A stretch of 28,809 bases of DNA from CAZJFH01 sp964545205 (GTDB lineage Bacteria; Pseudomonadota; Alphaproteobacteria; Rhodospirillales; Magnetospirillaceae). The stretch covers positions 1 to 28,809 of the forward strand of contig CAZJFH010000064.1 of the NCBI GenBank assembly GCA_964545205.1, written 5' to 3'. Below the pieces are notes generated by a model. The model had not been told where the DNA came from and ran no database searches. It was given only the letters and a program-made list of their open reading frames with translations. The position numbers were made by a program, and so were the translations under genes. Positions 21,455 to 28,809 of the stretch are shown here, piece after piece; within the stretch, counting starts at the first letter, position 1; every line of letters begins with the position of its first letter.

Positions 21455-22924
21455 TCACCTCTTGGGCCCCGCGAACCAGCTTTCATGAACGATGGTCTCG
21501 CCGGTCTGCCGGTCGGTCAGCACGAATTCGAGATCCATCCGCTCGTCCTCGATGCTGTCCCGCGGCGCCGTCACGAAGACCTGGAACGACCCGACGGAAT
21601 CCGGTTCGACCTTCAGTTCCACCTCGCCCGCCGGCTCGCCCTCGTGGACGCCGATCACGGTCATTCCGGCACCTTCGATGCCGGCGACTTTCAGGCCGTA
21701 GGCGTGATCCTCGCGCACCATGTTGAGGATCTTGAACGTGTAGCCGTTGCGGATGCTGCCGTCGGACAGCGGCACGAACAACGGGCTGCGGTCGTGCAGC
21801 ACGTTGACGTCGGTGGTCGCGCGACTGGACAGGCCATAGACCATGACGCCGCTCACCAGAGCCAGGACCACCATGTAGATAACCGTGCGCACCCGTACAA
21901 GCCGCAGCTTGGTCGTCTCTCCCCTCGAGCGCGCGAGCTGGTTGTTGGCCGAATCCCAGGTGATCAGGCCGCGCGGCAGGCCGAAGCGGTCCATCACCGA
22001 GTTGCAGGCGTCGACGCACAGGGCGCAGCCGATGCATTCGAGCTGCTGGCCGTTGCGGATGTCGATGCCGGTCGGGCAGACATGCACGCACATCTTGCAG
22101 TCGACGCAGTGGCCGCGGTTCTCGAACGACCGGTTGCCCTTGAGCGGACCGCGCGGCTCGCCGCGCCAGGCCTCGTAGGTGACCAGCAGCGAGTTGTCGT
22201 CGAACATCGCGCCCTGGAAGCGGGCATAGGGGCACATGTAGATGCACACCTGCTCGCGCGCCCAGCCGGCCAGCAGATAGCAGAAGCCGCCGATGATGGC
22301 GATGAAGGTCCAGGCGCCCCAGGCCGGATCGTCGCCGAACAGCATCTCGGGCGTGTCGAAGACGTCGTAGAAGTACAGCGTGAAGGCCAGGCCGACCGCG
22401 GCGCTGATCACCAGCCAGGTTGCGTGGGTGCCGGCCTTGCGGACCAGCTTGTTGACCGACCACGGCGCGCGGTCGAGCTTGATGCGGGCGTTGCGGTCGC
22501 CCTGCCACAGCCGCTCGACGTACAGGAACAGATCGGTGAACACCGTCTGCCAGCAGGCGTAGCCGCACCACAGCCGCCCGAACAGCGACGAGGTGAAGAA
22601 CAGCAGGATGGCGGCGATGATCAGGATGCCGGTGAGGTAGTAGACCTCCTGCGGCCAGATCTCGATGAAGAAGAAGTAGGCGCGCCGGCCGGGCATGTCG
22701 ATCAGGATCGCCTGGTCGGGGGCGCCGGGACCGCGGTCCCAGCGCAGGAACGGCGCCAGGAAATAGACCGCCAGCAGCAGCACGCCGGCCCAGGTCTTCA
22801 GGCTGCGGAACGTCCCCTTGATCTTCTTCGGGTAGATCCTGACGTAGTCGGCGTAAAGCTTCTCTGGCACCGAGGCCTGCGGCTTCTCGGCGACGGGGTC
22901 CTTCAGAGGCGCCATCTTCATCAC
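21455..22924 (-). CDS. ccoG: Cytochrome c oxidase accessory protein CcoG (FixG), polyferredoxin
   Basis: A 489-residue membrane protein with two bacterial-type [4Fe-4S] ferredoxin motifs, C273-x2-C276-x2-C279-x3-C283 and C297-x2-C300-x2-C303-x3-C307. Members of this family act as a cupric reductase that supplies Cu(I) for cbb3 assembly. There are further Cys pairs in CGYAC (120-124) and around CIYMC (227-231). About five membrane helices are visible (for example 46-60, 95-111, 170-187, 203-221 and one after 335), followed by a C-terminal Ig-like periplasmic domain. The GTG at 22924 has AAGGA 7 nt upstream. An ATG one codon later is nearly as good. It is the first gene of ccoGHIS, with its own Fnr-type box. 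Confidence 0.95.
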   Translation of the reverse strand: MMKMAPLKDPVAEKPQASVPEKLYADYVRIYPKKIKGTFRSLKTWAGVLLLAVYFLAPFLRWDRGPGAPDQAILIDMPGRRAYFFFIEIWPQEVYYLTGILIIAAILLFFTSSLFGRLWCGYACWQTVFTDLFLYVERLWQGDRNARIKLDRAPWSVNKLVRKAGTHATWLVISAAVGLAFTLYFYDVFDTPEMLFGDDPAWGAWTFIAIIGGFCYLLAGWAREQVCIYMCPYARFQGAMFDDNSLLVTYEAWRGEPRGPLKGNRSFENRGHCVDCKMCVHVCPTGIDIRNGQQLECIGCALCVDACNSVMDRFGLPRGLITWDSANNQLARSRGETTKLRLVRVRTVIYMVVLALVSGVMVYGLSSRATTDVNVLHDRSPLFVPLSDGSIRNGYTFKILNMVREDHAYGLKVAGIEGAGMTVIGVHEGEPAGEVELKVEPDSVGSFQVFVTAPRDSIEDERMDLEFVLTDRQTGETIVHESWFAGPKR

Positions 22925-23034
22925 TTTCGGGTCCTTTTTGCGCGGGCTATCCTAGCTGGCCGCTGGGGATTTTGCTCCCGCCTTTTTGTCATGCCGCCAT
23001 TCATTTCCGACATTGCCGGACGGGCGGGCATTCA

Positions 23035-23076
23035 ATTGTAGGTCCGCGAAATCGCGCTGTAAGTGATAAATGTCAC
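23035..23076 (-). promoter_or_regulatory. Crp/Fnr box and class II promoter of ccoGHIS
   Basis: The palindrome GTGATAAATGTCAC (23063-23076) has the TGA-N6-TCA core shared by Crp/Fnr boxes, though it is imperfect against TTGAT-N4-ATCAA. On the minus strand, TACAAT (23040-23035) lies exactly 22 bp downstream. This is the class II geometry with the box centred near -41.5, giving a start near 23028 and a leader of about 104 nt. Confidence 0.75.
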
Positions 23077-23117
23077 AAAACAAATCGCGCCCCGGCCAAA
23101 CGTCGTGGCCGGGGCGC
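23076..23117 (-). terminator. Terminator of the ccoNOQP operon
   Basis: A perfect 11-bp stem (GCGCCCCGGCC / GGCCGGGGCGC, 9-nt loop; 23087-23117) followed on the minus strand by GATTTGTTTTGTG lies 30 bp past the ccoP stop. The T tract runs up to the Fnr box of ccoG. Confidence 0.88.
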
Positions 23118-23123
23118 CAATGT

Positions 23124-23143
23124 TCTCCGGGGCGCCCCGGAGA
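23124..23143. repeat. 20-bp perfect palindrome after ccoP
   Basis: TCTCCGGGGCGCCCCGGAGA is fully self-complementary and lies 4 bp after the ccoP stop. It may stabilise the 3' end of the ccoNOQP message or help the following terminator. Confidence 0.7.
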
Positions 23144-23147
23144 GGTG

Positions 23148-24002
23148 TTACTGACCGCCGCCCAGCGAGCGGACGTAGACCGCCAGCTGCTTGATGGTGC
23201 TCTCGTCCAGACGCTCGGACCAGGCCGGCATCGAGCCGTGCTTGGGCTTGTTCATCTGGGCGAGGATGGCGTCCTTGGCGCCGTCGTACAGCCACAGGCC
23301 GTTGTTCAGCGGCGGGGCGCCGAGGGCGGCCAGGCCCTCGCCCTTCTCGCCGTGGCAGGCGGCGCAGTTCTCGGCGAAGACGGTGCCGCCGGCCGAGGCC
23401 GCATCGGCCGCGCCCTTCGACAGCGCGACGACGTACTCGGCGACGGCGTCCATCTGGGCCGGCTCGAGGATGCCGTCGAAGGACGGCATCTCGCCGATGC
23501 GCGCGTTGTCGTTGTCGACGCGCACGCCATAGGCGATCGTGTGCTGGATCTCCTCCAGCGTGCCGCCCCAGATCCACTCGTCGTCGGCCAGCATCGGATA
23601 GCCGTAGGCGCCGGCGCCGCCGGCCTGATGGCAGGCCGAGCAGTTCTCGTTGAACATCGTCCGACCGGCCGCGATGGCGTATTCGCGCATCTCGGCGTCG
23701 TCGTAGACCTCCTGCACGCTCATCTTGGCCAGCTGCTGCGCCTTGGCGCCGCGCACCTTCTGCAACTCGGCCATGTCGTCGGCCAGAACCTGGCGCGAGC
23801 TGTAGCCGAACATGCCCTCGGTGTAGCCGGACAGGCTCGGCCACGCCGGGTACACGACCCAGTAGCCGACCGACCAGATCACCGTGGCGTAGAACACGTA
23901 CACCCACCACTTCGGCAGCGGCGTGTTCAGCTCCTTGATACCATCCCACTCGTGGCCGGTCGTCTCCGTCCCGGTCACGTCATCCCGCTCGACGTTCGCC
24001 AT
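23148..24002 (-). CDS. ccoP: cbb3 cytochrome c oxidase subunit III, CcoP
   Basis: A 284-residue membrane-anchored diheme cytochrome c that passes electrons into the oxidase. It has a cytoplasmic N-terminus with GIKELNTPLPKWW (family signature), a single membrane helix (about 34-52), and then two cytochrome c domains with heme sites C121-S-A-C124-H125 and C213-A-A-C216-H217. Candidate axial Met residues lie in GEMPSF and GSMPAW. It has one N-terminal membrane helix. The ATG at 24002 follows the ccoQ stop by one base. It is the last gene of ccoNOQP, and a terminator follows. Confidence 0.97.
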   Translation of the reverse strand: MANVERDDVTGTETTGHEWDGIKELNTPLPKWWVYVFYATVIWSVGYWVVYPAWPSLSGYTEGMFGYSSRQVLADDMAELQKVRGAKAQQLAKMSVQEVYDDAEMREYAIAAGRTMFNENCSACHQAGGAGAYGYPMLADDEWIWGGTLEEIQHTIAYGVRVDNDNARIGEMPSFDGILEPAQMDAVAEYVVALSKGAADAASAGGTVFAENCAACHGEKGEGLAALGAPPLNNGLWLYDGAKDAILAQMNKPKHGSMPAWSERLDESTIKQLAVYVRSLGGGQ

Positions 24003-24003
24003 T

Positions 24004-24165
24004 TCAGCGCTCCTCGTTGTCGTCGTCGTCCCTCAGGATCATCGAGCCATGTCGCTCCAGCCGGTCCTTGTTGCGCGGCCAGAACGCCCAGGCGACGATC
24101 CCGAGGAACAGAACCATCAGCCAAAGCCCCCAGATGGAGCGGAGGAATTCCGCTACCTCGGTCAC
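24004..24165 (-). CDS. ccoQ: cbb3 oxidase subunit CcoQ
   Basis: A 53-residue single-pass membrane subunit that stabilises the cbb3 complex. After the GTG start come a membrane helix (about 11-29, IWGLWLMVLFLGIVAWAFW) and the family motif WPRNK (29-33), then a charged, Asp/Glu-rich tail. The GTG at 24165 lies 12 nt after the ccoO stop. It is short and lacks an ATG start, so automatic annotation can miss it. The ribosome site is weak, so coupling to ccoO is likely. Confidence 0.92.
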   Translation of the reverse strand: MTEVAEFLRSIWGLWLMVLFLGIVAWAFWPRNKDRLERHGSMILRDDDDNEER

Positions 24166-24177
24166 TTCGCTTGCCCC

Positions 24178-24909
24178 CTAACGCTTGTTGTGGGCCAGGT
24201 TCGGGTCATACTTGGTGAAGTCCACCATCGTGCCCAGGACCTGCATGTAAGCCACCAAAGCGTCCATCTCGGTGACCTTCGGGTTGCCGTCCTTGTCGCC
24301 GACGACGGCCTTCGGATAGCGCGCCGAGACGGCCTCGGTGTCGGCGTCAGGCTGGGCCTGGGCCTCGAGGTCGGCGACGGCGTTCTGGACCTGCTCGTCG
24401 GTATAGGGGACGCCCACGACCCGAAGAGCCGCGAGGTGGTCGGCGATGTCGCCATACGACAGCTCGCGCTGCAGATGGGCATAGCCGGGCATGATGGACT
24501 CGGGAACGACGTCACGCGGATTGATCAGGTGACGGACGTGCCACTCGTCCGAGTACTTGCCGCCAACGCGGGCCAGATCGGGGCCGGTACGCTTGGAGCC
24601 CCACTGGAACGGATGGTCGTACATGGACTCGGCCGCCAGGCTGTAGTGGCCATAGCGTTCGACCTCGTCGCGGAACGGACGGATCATCTGGCTGTGGCAG
24701 TTGTAGCAGCCCTCGCGGATGTAGATGTTGCGGCCCGCCAGCTCGAGCGGCGAGTACGGGCGCACGCCCTCCACCTTCTCGATCGTCGATTCGATCGTGA
24801 AGAGGGGGACGATCTCGACCAGGCCGCCGATCGCCACGGTCACCAGGATGCCGCCGACGAGGATCGGGACGTTGGTCTCGAAAATCTTGTGCTTTTCGAA
24901 CAGTGACAT
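24178..24909 (-). CDS. ccoO: cbb3 cytochrome c oxidase subunit II, CcoO
   Basis: A 243-residue membrane-anchored monoheme cytochrome c. An N-terminal membrane helix (about 13-36) is followed by the heme site C68-Y-N-C71-H72 within REGCYNCHSQMIRP, GHYSLAAESMYDHPFQWGSKRTGPDLARVGGKYSD in the middle (a hallmark of the subunit), and a candidate axial Met in ESIMPGYAHL. Length is typical. GGAGG lies 7 nt before the ATG. It is 12 bp downstream of ccoN in the same operon and hands electrons to the catalytic subunit. Confidence 0.97.
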   Translation of the reverse strand: MSLFEKHKIFETNVPILVGGILVTVAIGGLVEIVPLFTIESTIEKVEGVRPYSPLELAGRNIYIREGCYNCHSQMIRPFRDEVERYGHYSLAAESMYDHPFQWGSKRTGPDLARVGGKYSDEWHVRHLINPRDVVPESIMPGYAHLQRELSYGDIADHLAALRVVGVPYTDEQVQNAVADLEAQAQPDADTEAVSARYPKAVVGDKDGNPKVTEMDALVAYMQVLGTMVDFTKYDPNLAHNKR

Positions 24910-24921
24910 GTCTCGGCCTCC

Positions 24922-26391
24922 TTACCGGGCGCCAGCGACCGCGGGGGTCTCGTAGGGGATCTCGTCCCGAACGTCGCCCTTGATGGTGCGGTACATGTTG
25001 TAGGCCATGATCAGCGAGCCGGCGACGAACAGCAGACCGCCGGTGGCGCGGATCACGTAGTAGGGGTGCATCGCCTCGACAGTCTCGATGAACGAGTACT
25101 GCAGGAAGCCGAGGCTGTCATAGGCGCGCCACATCAGGCCCTGCATGATGCCCGAGATCCACATCGCGGTGATGTAGAGCACGATGCCGATGGTGGCGAT
25201 CCAGAAGTGGTAGGAGACCAGACGCATGCTGTAGAGGCTCTTGCGCTTCCACAGCGCCGGGACGAGGAAGTACAGCGCGCCGAACGAGACGAACGCGACC
25301 CAGCCCAGGGCGCCGGAGTGCACGTGGCCGACGGTCCAGTCGGTGTAGTGCGACAGCGAGTTCACGGCCTTGATCGACATCATCGGGCCTTCGAAGGTCG
25401 ACATGCCGTAGAAGGCGATCGAGGCGACCAGGAAGCGGATGATCGGGTCGGTGCGCAGCTTCTCCCAGGCGCCCGACAGGGTCATCAGGCCGTTGATCAT
25501 GCCGCCCCACGAGGGCATCCACAGCATCACCGAGAAGGTCATGCCCAGGGTCTGCGCCCAGTCGGGCAGCGCCGTGTAGTGCAGGTGGTGCGGACCGGCC
25601 CAGATGTAGAGGAAGATCAGCGCCCAGAAGTGCACGATCGACAGGCGGTAGGAGTAGACCGGGCGCTCGGCGCGCTTCGGCACGAAGTAGTACATGATGC
25701 CGAGGAAGCCGGCGGTCAGGAAGAAGCCCACCGCGTTGTGGCCGTACCACCACTGGGTCATCGCGTCCTGGACGCCGGCGAAGGCCGGGTAGGACTTGAG
25801 ACCGAACAGCGACACCGGCACCGCCAGGTTGTTGCCCAGGTGCAGCAGCGCGATCGTCAGGATCATCGCCAGGAAGAACCAGTTGGCCACGTAGATGTGG
25901 GGTTCCTTGCGATTGAACAGCGTGCCGATGAAGGCGATCGCGTACATCACCCAGACGACGGTGATGACGATGTCGATGATCCACTCCGGCTCGGCGTATT
26001 CCTTGCCCTGGGTGTAGCCCAGGACATACGACAGGGCCGCCATCACGATGAAGGCCTGGTAGCCCCAGAAGATGGCATTCGCGAACACGGGCCCGCCGAA
26101 CAGCGGCGCGCGGCAGGTGCGCTGCACCACGTAGAACGACGTCGCCAGCAGCACGTTGCCGCCGAAGGCGAAGATGACCGCCGAAGTGTGGACCGGGCGC
26201 AGGCGACCGAACGAGGTCCACTCGAGGCCCAGATTCAACGCCGGATAGGCCAGCTGCCAGGCGATGAGATCGCCCACGAGAAAACCGACGATGCCCCAGA
26301 AGACCGCCGCGATGGTGAACTTCTTGACGACATCCTCGTTGTACGGCGTGGCGTCGGTACCGACGCTCCGCGCCATGGTCGCTTGGGTCAT
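24922..26391 (-). CDS. ccoN: cbb3 cytochrome c oxidase catalytic subunit I, CcoN
   Basis: A 489-residue heme-copper oxidase subunit that reduces O2 to water at high affinity and pumps protons. About twelve membrane helices are visible. Ligand-bearing regions include RPVHTSAVIFAF (low-spin heme), WWYGHNAVGFFL (CuB His and the nearby Tyr characteristic of this class), GPHHLHYT (two CuB His) and TDWTVGHVHSGALGW (heme ligands). The length is typical for CcoN. AGGAG lies 6 nt before the ATG. It is the first gene of ccoNOQP, with a perfect Fnr box 171 bp upstream. Confidence 0.98.
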   Translation of the reverse strand: MTQATMARSVGTDATPYNEDVVKKFTIAAVFWGIVGFLVGDLIAWQLAYPALNLGLEWTSFGRLRPVHTSAVIFAFGGNVLLATSFYVVQRTCRAPLFGGPVFANAIFWGYQAFIVMAALSYVLGYTQGKEYAEPEWIIDIVITVVWVMYAIAFIGTLFNRKEPHIYVANWFFLAMILTIALLHLGNNLAVPVSLFGLKSYPAFAGVQDAMTQWWYGHNAVGFFLTAGFLGIMYYFVPKRAERPVYSYRLSIVHFWALIFLYIWAGPHHLHYTALPDWAQTLGMTFSVMLWMPSWGGMINGLMTLSGAWEKLRTDPIIRFLVASIAFYGMSTFEGPMMSIKAVNSLSHYTDWTVGHVHSGALGWVAFVSFGALYFLVPALWKRKSLYSMRLVSYHFWIATIGIVLYITAMWISGIMQGLMWRAYDSLGFLQYSFIETVEAMHPYYVIRATGGLLFVAGSLIMAYNMYRTIKGDVRDEIPYETPAVAGAR

Positions 26392-26533
26392 GCCGAACTC
26401 CTAGTCTCGACCAACGTTGAGGATTCTCGAACCACCACTTTCCCCCACCGCCTGGATAGTCCCCCTACCGAAAGCGGCAAATCCGAGTCCTCCGGCAACG
26501 GTATGCCGAGAGGGTATGGTCCGAGTTGTCGGC

Positions 26534-26575
26534 AATATGACCGAGGGGCCATTCCGCGCCATTGATACAGATCAA
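26534..26575 (-). promoter_or_regulatory. FNR box and class II promoter of ccoNOQP
   Basis: The box TTGATACAGATCAA (26562-26575) is a perfect TTGAT-N4-ATCAA. On the minus strand a -10 CATATT (26539-26534) lies 22 bp downstream, the class II FNR geometry. The start would be near 26527, with a leader of about 136 nt. The rest of the 318-bp gap 26392-26709 shows no gene. A weak plus-strand TTGCCG/TATTTT pair (26674-26701) could serve the rlmI-type gene but would leave almost no leader. Confidence 0.88.
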
Positions 26576-26709
26576 AACCGCCCGGGATTCCGGCGGAACC
26601 CTCGGTAAACCGGGCTTGTGCGACAATTCGCCGCAGAGGCGCGGCGCGACCGCGGCCCCTGCCGTCTTGGCACTTGCCGACGCCGCGCCAAGCCCTATTT
26701 TGGGCCGCC

Positions 26710-27912
26710 ATGAACCAGACTCCTCCAGACGCCCGCCCCGCCGTCGCCTTCCAGGCCGGCCGCACCACCCGCTTCCGCCGCGGCCATCCTTGGGGGTACT
26801 CGAATGAAATAAGGATGGATGCCGAGGCCAAGGCGCTGCCGGCCGGCGCCATCGTCGCGCTGCTCGACGCCGGCGGCGAGCGCCTGGGGGTCGGCAGCTT
26901 CAATCCCCATTCGCTGATCGCCGTGCGGCTTCTCGACCGCGATCCCGAGGCCGCGATCGACGCCGGCTGGCTGGCCGCCCGCCTGCGTCGCGCGCTGGCG
27001 CTGCGCGAGGCGCTCTACGACAGGCCCTTCTACCGCCTGGTCCACGCCGAGGCCGACGGCCTGCCGGGGCTGGTCGTCGACCGCTACGGCGACGTGGTCG
27101 CGGTCCAGGCCAACACCGCCGGCATGGAGGGCCTGCTGCCGGCGCTGCTCGACGCGCTCGATTCGGTGCTGAAGCCGCGGGCCGTGCTGCTGCGCAACGA
27201 CGCCGCGGTGCGCAAGCTCGAAGGGCTCGAGACCTATCACCGCGTCGCCGCCGGCAGCATCGAGGGTCCGGTCGAGATCGAGGAGAACGGCGTCGCGTTC
27301 TGCGTCGACCTCGCCGAGGGGCAGAAGACCGGCTGGTTCTACGACCAGCGCGACAACCGCGCCTTCATGGCCCGGCTGGCGCGCGGCCGCAGCGTGCTCG
27401 ACGTCTACACCTATGCCGGCGGCTTCGCCGTCCAGGCCGCGGCCGGCGGCGCCGAGACGGTGACCGCGATCGACCGGTCCGAGGCCTCGCTGGCGCTGGC
27501 CGAACGCTCGGCGGCCCGCAACGGCCTCGCCGAACGCTGCCGCTTCGTGCGCGGCGAGGCCTTCGCCGAGATGGAGCGCCTGGGCCGCGAGGGCGCCCGC
27601 TTCGGCGTGGTGATCGCCGACCCGCCGGCCTTCGTGAAGTCGAAGAAGGACCTGGCGGCCGGCGCCAAGGGCTACCGCAAGATGGCCCGGCAGGCGGCGG
27701 CGCTGGTCGAGCCGGGCGGTTTCCTGTTCTGCGCCTCGTGCTCGCACCACATGCCGGCCGACACCTTCCTGGAGGAGATTCGCCACGGCCTCGCCCAGGC
27801 CGGCCGCGCCGGCGCGGTGATCCGCGCGGCCGGCGCGGCGCCCGACCACCCGGTGCATCCGTTCCTGCCCGAATCGGCCTATCTCAAGGCCCTGGTCCTG
27901 CGCGTGGAGTGA
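26710..27912 (+). CDS. rlmI: RlmI-type 23S rRNA (cytosine-C5) methyltransferase
   Basis: A 400-residue class I SAM-dependent RNA methyltransferase with the RlmI layout. It has an N-terminal PUA-like domain (about 10-80, with RRGHPWGYSNEI and VGSFNPHSLIAVR), a middle domain containing VHAEADGLPGLVVDRYG, and a C-terminal Rossmann domain. SAM-binding VLDVYTYAGGFAVQAA begins near residue 229, ADPPAF is at about 303-308, and the Cys pair C341/C344 in FCASCSHHM includes the likely catalytic Cys of an m5C enzyme. In E. coli RlmI modifies C1962 of 23S rRNA; the same target here is inferred. The ATG at 26710 is chosen over one at 26674 because the PUA domain begins soon after. It is divergent from ccoN. 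Confidence 0.88.
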   Translation: MNQTPPDARPAVAFQAGRTTRFRRGHPWGYSNEIRMDAEAKALPAGAIVALLDAGGERLGVGSFNPHSLIAVRLLDRDPEAAIDAGWLAARLRRALALREALYDRPFYRLVHAEADGLPGLVVDRYGDVVAVQANTAGMEGLLPALLDALDSVLKPRAVLLRNDAAVRKLEGLETYHRVAAGSIEGPVEIEENGVAFCVDLAEGQKTGWFYDQRDNRAFMARLARGRSVLDVYTYAGGFAVQAAAGGAETVTAIDRSEASLALAERSAARNGLAERCRFVRGEAFAEMERLGREGARFGVVIADPPAFVKSKKDLAAGAKGYRKMARQAAALVEPGGFLFCASCSHHMPADTFLEEIRHGLAQAGRAGAVIRAAGAAPDHPVHPFLPESAYLKALVLRVE

Positions 27913-27915
27913 GCG

Positions 27916-28221
27916 ATGGCTCTGCGCGACGACCTGATCCCGGTGCTCAAGCGCGGCGTGATCTACATCGCCTGCTTCGCGCTGTCGACCTTCGCCGTGG
28001 TGTGGCTGGACCGCGTCAACGCCGGCGCCGACGCCGGCGTCCTCGCGACCTGGCTGCGGCTGAGCCAGTACAGCGTCGCGGCGATCATCCTGCTGATCCT
28101 CCTCGACGCGGTGCTGACGCTCTCGGGCAAGCCGCGCTGGAGCCGCGCGCCCCTCGCGGCGGCGGCGGCGATGGGGGTGGTCAACCTGCTGTTCCTCGCC
28201 GCCTATCCGCTGGTGGGCTGA
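27916..28221 (+). CDS. Small three-helix membrane protein, hypothetical
   Basis: A 101-residue protein with three probable membrane helices at about 13-31, 52-69 and 80-99, and short polar loops. I do not recognise a family. GGAG lies 6 nt before the ATG, within the end of the rlmI-type gene, whose stop is 3 nt upstream, so the two are co-transcribed. The first residues (ALRDDLIPVLKRG) suggest a short cytoplasmic N-terminus. Nothing indicates a link with rRNA methylation. Confidence 0.75.
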   Translation: MALRDDLIPVLKRGVIYIACFALSTFAVVWLDRVNAGADAGVLATWLRLSQYSVAAIILLILLDAVLTLSGKPRWSRAPLAAAAAMGVVNLLFLAAYPLVG

Positions 28222-28250
28222 CGGCCGACTGGCCCGAGCAGCAGCTTTAA

Positions 28251-28425
28251 GCGTCATGGCCGGGCGAAGTCCCGGCCATCCACGTGGCGAGGTCGCACTC
28301 CTGTCGGGAACCGGCCACAGGCGGAAACACGTGGATGGCCGGGACAAGCCCGGCCATGACGCGACGAGTGCGCATCGGCTTCGGCGGCGTCACGTGGATG
28401 GCCGGGACGATCCCGGCCATCCGAG
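28251..28425. repeat. Cluster of three REP-type palindromes
   Basis: Three copies of a hairpin unit built on GTGGATGGCCGGG-ACAA-CCCGGCCAT occur. Copy A (28251-28285) is inverted, while copies B (28328-28362) and C (28390-28422) are direct. A and B form an inverted pair (REPIN-like). They fill most of the gap between the small membrane gene and the SDR gene, where no coding frame is supported. Confidence 0.85.
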
Positions 28426-28483
28426 CGCAGGCATTCAATGCATCGAGAGGCCTCGGGACCGGGCTCCCATTTTTCGCGCCGCC

Positions 28484-28809
28484 TCAGCCGACCGTGTAGC
28501 CGCCGTCGACGACGATCTCCTGGCCGAAGATGTTGGCGGCGGCGTCCGAGGCCAGGAACACCGCGGTCTCGGCGATGTCCTTCGGCCGGCCGAAGCGCCC
28601 CGGCAGCAGCCGCGACGTGACCTGCTTGGCGACCTCGCCCAGCACCTCGGGCGGCAACCCGATTCCGGCCCAGATCGGCGTGTCGATGGGACCCGGGGCG
28701 ATCGAATTGACCCGGATGCCCTGCGGCGCCAGTTCGGCGGCCAGGGTCTGGGCGAAGGACTTCAGCGCCGCCTTGCTGGCGGCGTAGATCGCCAGGCCGG
28801 GGAAGCCGA
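28484..28809 (-). CDS. Short-chain dehydrogenase/reductase, C-terminal part
   Basis: The last 107 codons of an NAD(P)-dependent oxidoreductase of the SDR family, cut at its N-terminal side by the window edge. The active-site pair is visible in IYAASKAAL (Tyr and Lys of YxxxK). It is followed by LAAELAPQGIRVNSIAPGPIDTP, the usual post-catalytic stretch, and the C-terminal GRFGRPKDIAETAVFLASDAA...GQEIVVDGGYTVG typical of classical SDRs. The Rossmann cofactor motif and the catalytic Ser are outside the window, so the substrate cannot be guessed. Confidence 0.95.
   Translation of the reverse strand, partial: GFPGLAIYAASKAALKSFAQTLAAELAPQGIRVNSIAPGPIDTPIWAGIGLPPEVLGEVAKQVTSRLLPGRFGRPKDIAETAVFLASDAAANIFGQEIVVDGGYTVG

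Noticed and set aside
18625..21488. Long frames (770-950 codons) overlapping ccoI and ccoH in other frames
   Set aside because: Shadows of the strongly supported P-type ATPase gene, with Arg/His-rich composition.
1..28809. CRISPR array or insertion sequence
   Set aside because: No regularly spaced repeat-spacer series and no transposase gene were seen; the repeats found are REP-type palindromes and short tandem sites.

Overview
The window comes from a GC-rich alphaproteobacterium. A Rhodospirillales-like host is my inference, from a cbb3 oxidase locus paired with an FnrN-type regulator, panBC, gpt and REP-type repeats of the kind common in that group. The left 12 kb is accessory DNA ending at a tRNA-Arg gene. 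The right 17 kb is ordinary chromosome.

Region 1 (1-5.4 kb) is an integrative element module. It holds a partial minus-strand gene of unknown function, a superfamily 3 (D5/P4-type) helicase, a convergent gene that weakly resembles a replication initiator, and a tyrosine integrase translationally coupled to a small HTH excisionase-like protein. A tandem 10-bp repeat, [G/A][G/A]TTCACGC[C/A] twice, lies 47-56 bp upstream of three of these starts, always in the sense orientation of the gene it precedes. I see no such shared control element elsewhere in the window, and I think it is the most original signal here.

Region 2 (5.4-11.95 kb) is a second, related module. It has a ParA-like ATPase with a ribbon-helix-helix partner on the minus strand. 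Divergent from them is a plus-strand series: HTH protein, 29-residue micro-ORF, hypothetical protein, DUF932 protein, two hypotheticals, DUF2958 protein and a second tyrosine integrase. Three gaps in this series hold a strong hairpin terminator only about 17-21 nt before the next start codon, so the downstream genes seem to need readthrough or antitermination. The second integrase faces the 3' end of tRNA-Arg(ACG), the probable attachment site. The two integrases are clearly paralogous, so this looks like a tandem or composite island whose far end lies left of the window.

Region 3 (12-18.2 kb) holds an OmpA-like lipoprotein, a gamma-glutamyltransferase family enzyme divergent from gpt (purine salvage), panB-panC (pantothenate synthesis) and an Fnr-type regulator with four candidate iron-sulfur cysteines.

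Region 4 (18.3-26.6 kb, minus strand) is the whole cbb3 cytochrome oxidase system: ccoNOQP (structural subunits) followed by ccoGHIS (copper and assembly). Each operon has a Crp/Fnr-type palindrome exactly 22 bp from a good -10 hexamer, so the neighbouring Fnr protein probably switches both on at low oxygen. A REP-type inverted pair sits between ccoH and ccoI.

Region 5 (26.7 kb to the end) has an RlmI-type rRNA methyltransferase, a small membrane protein, a REP cluster, and the C-terminal part of a short-chain dehydrogenase cut by the window edge.
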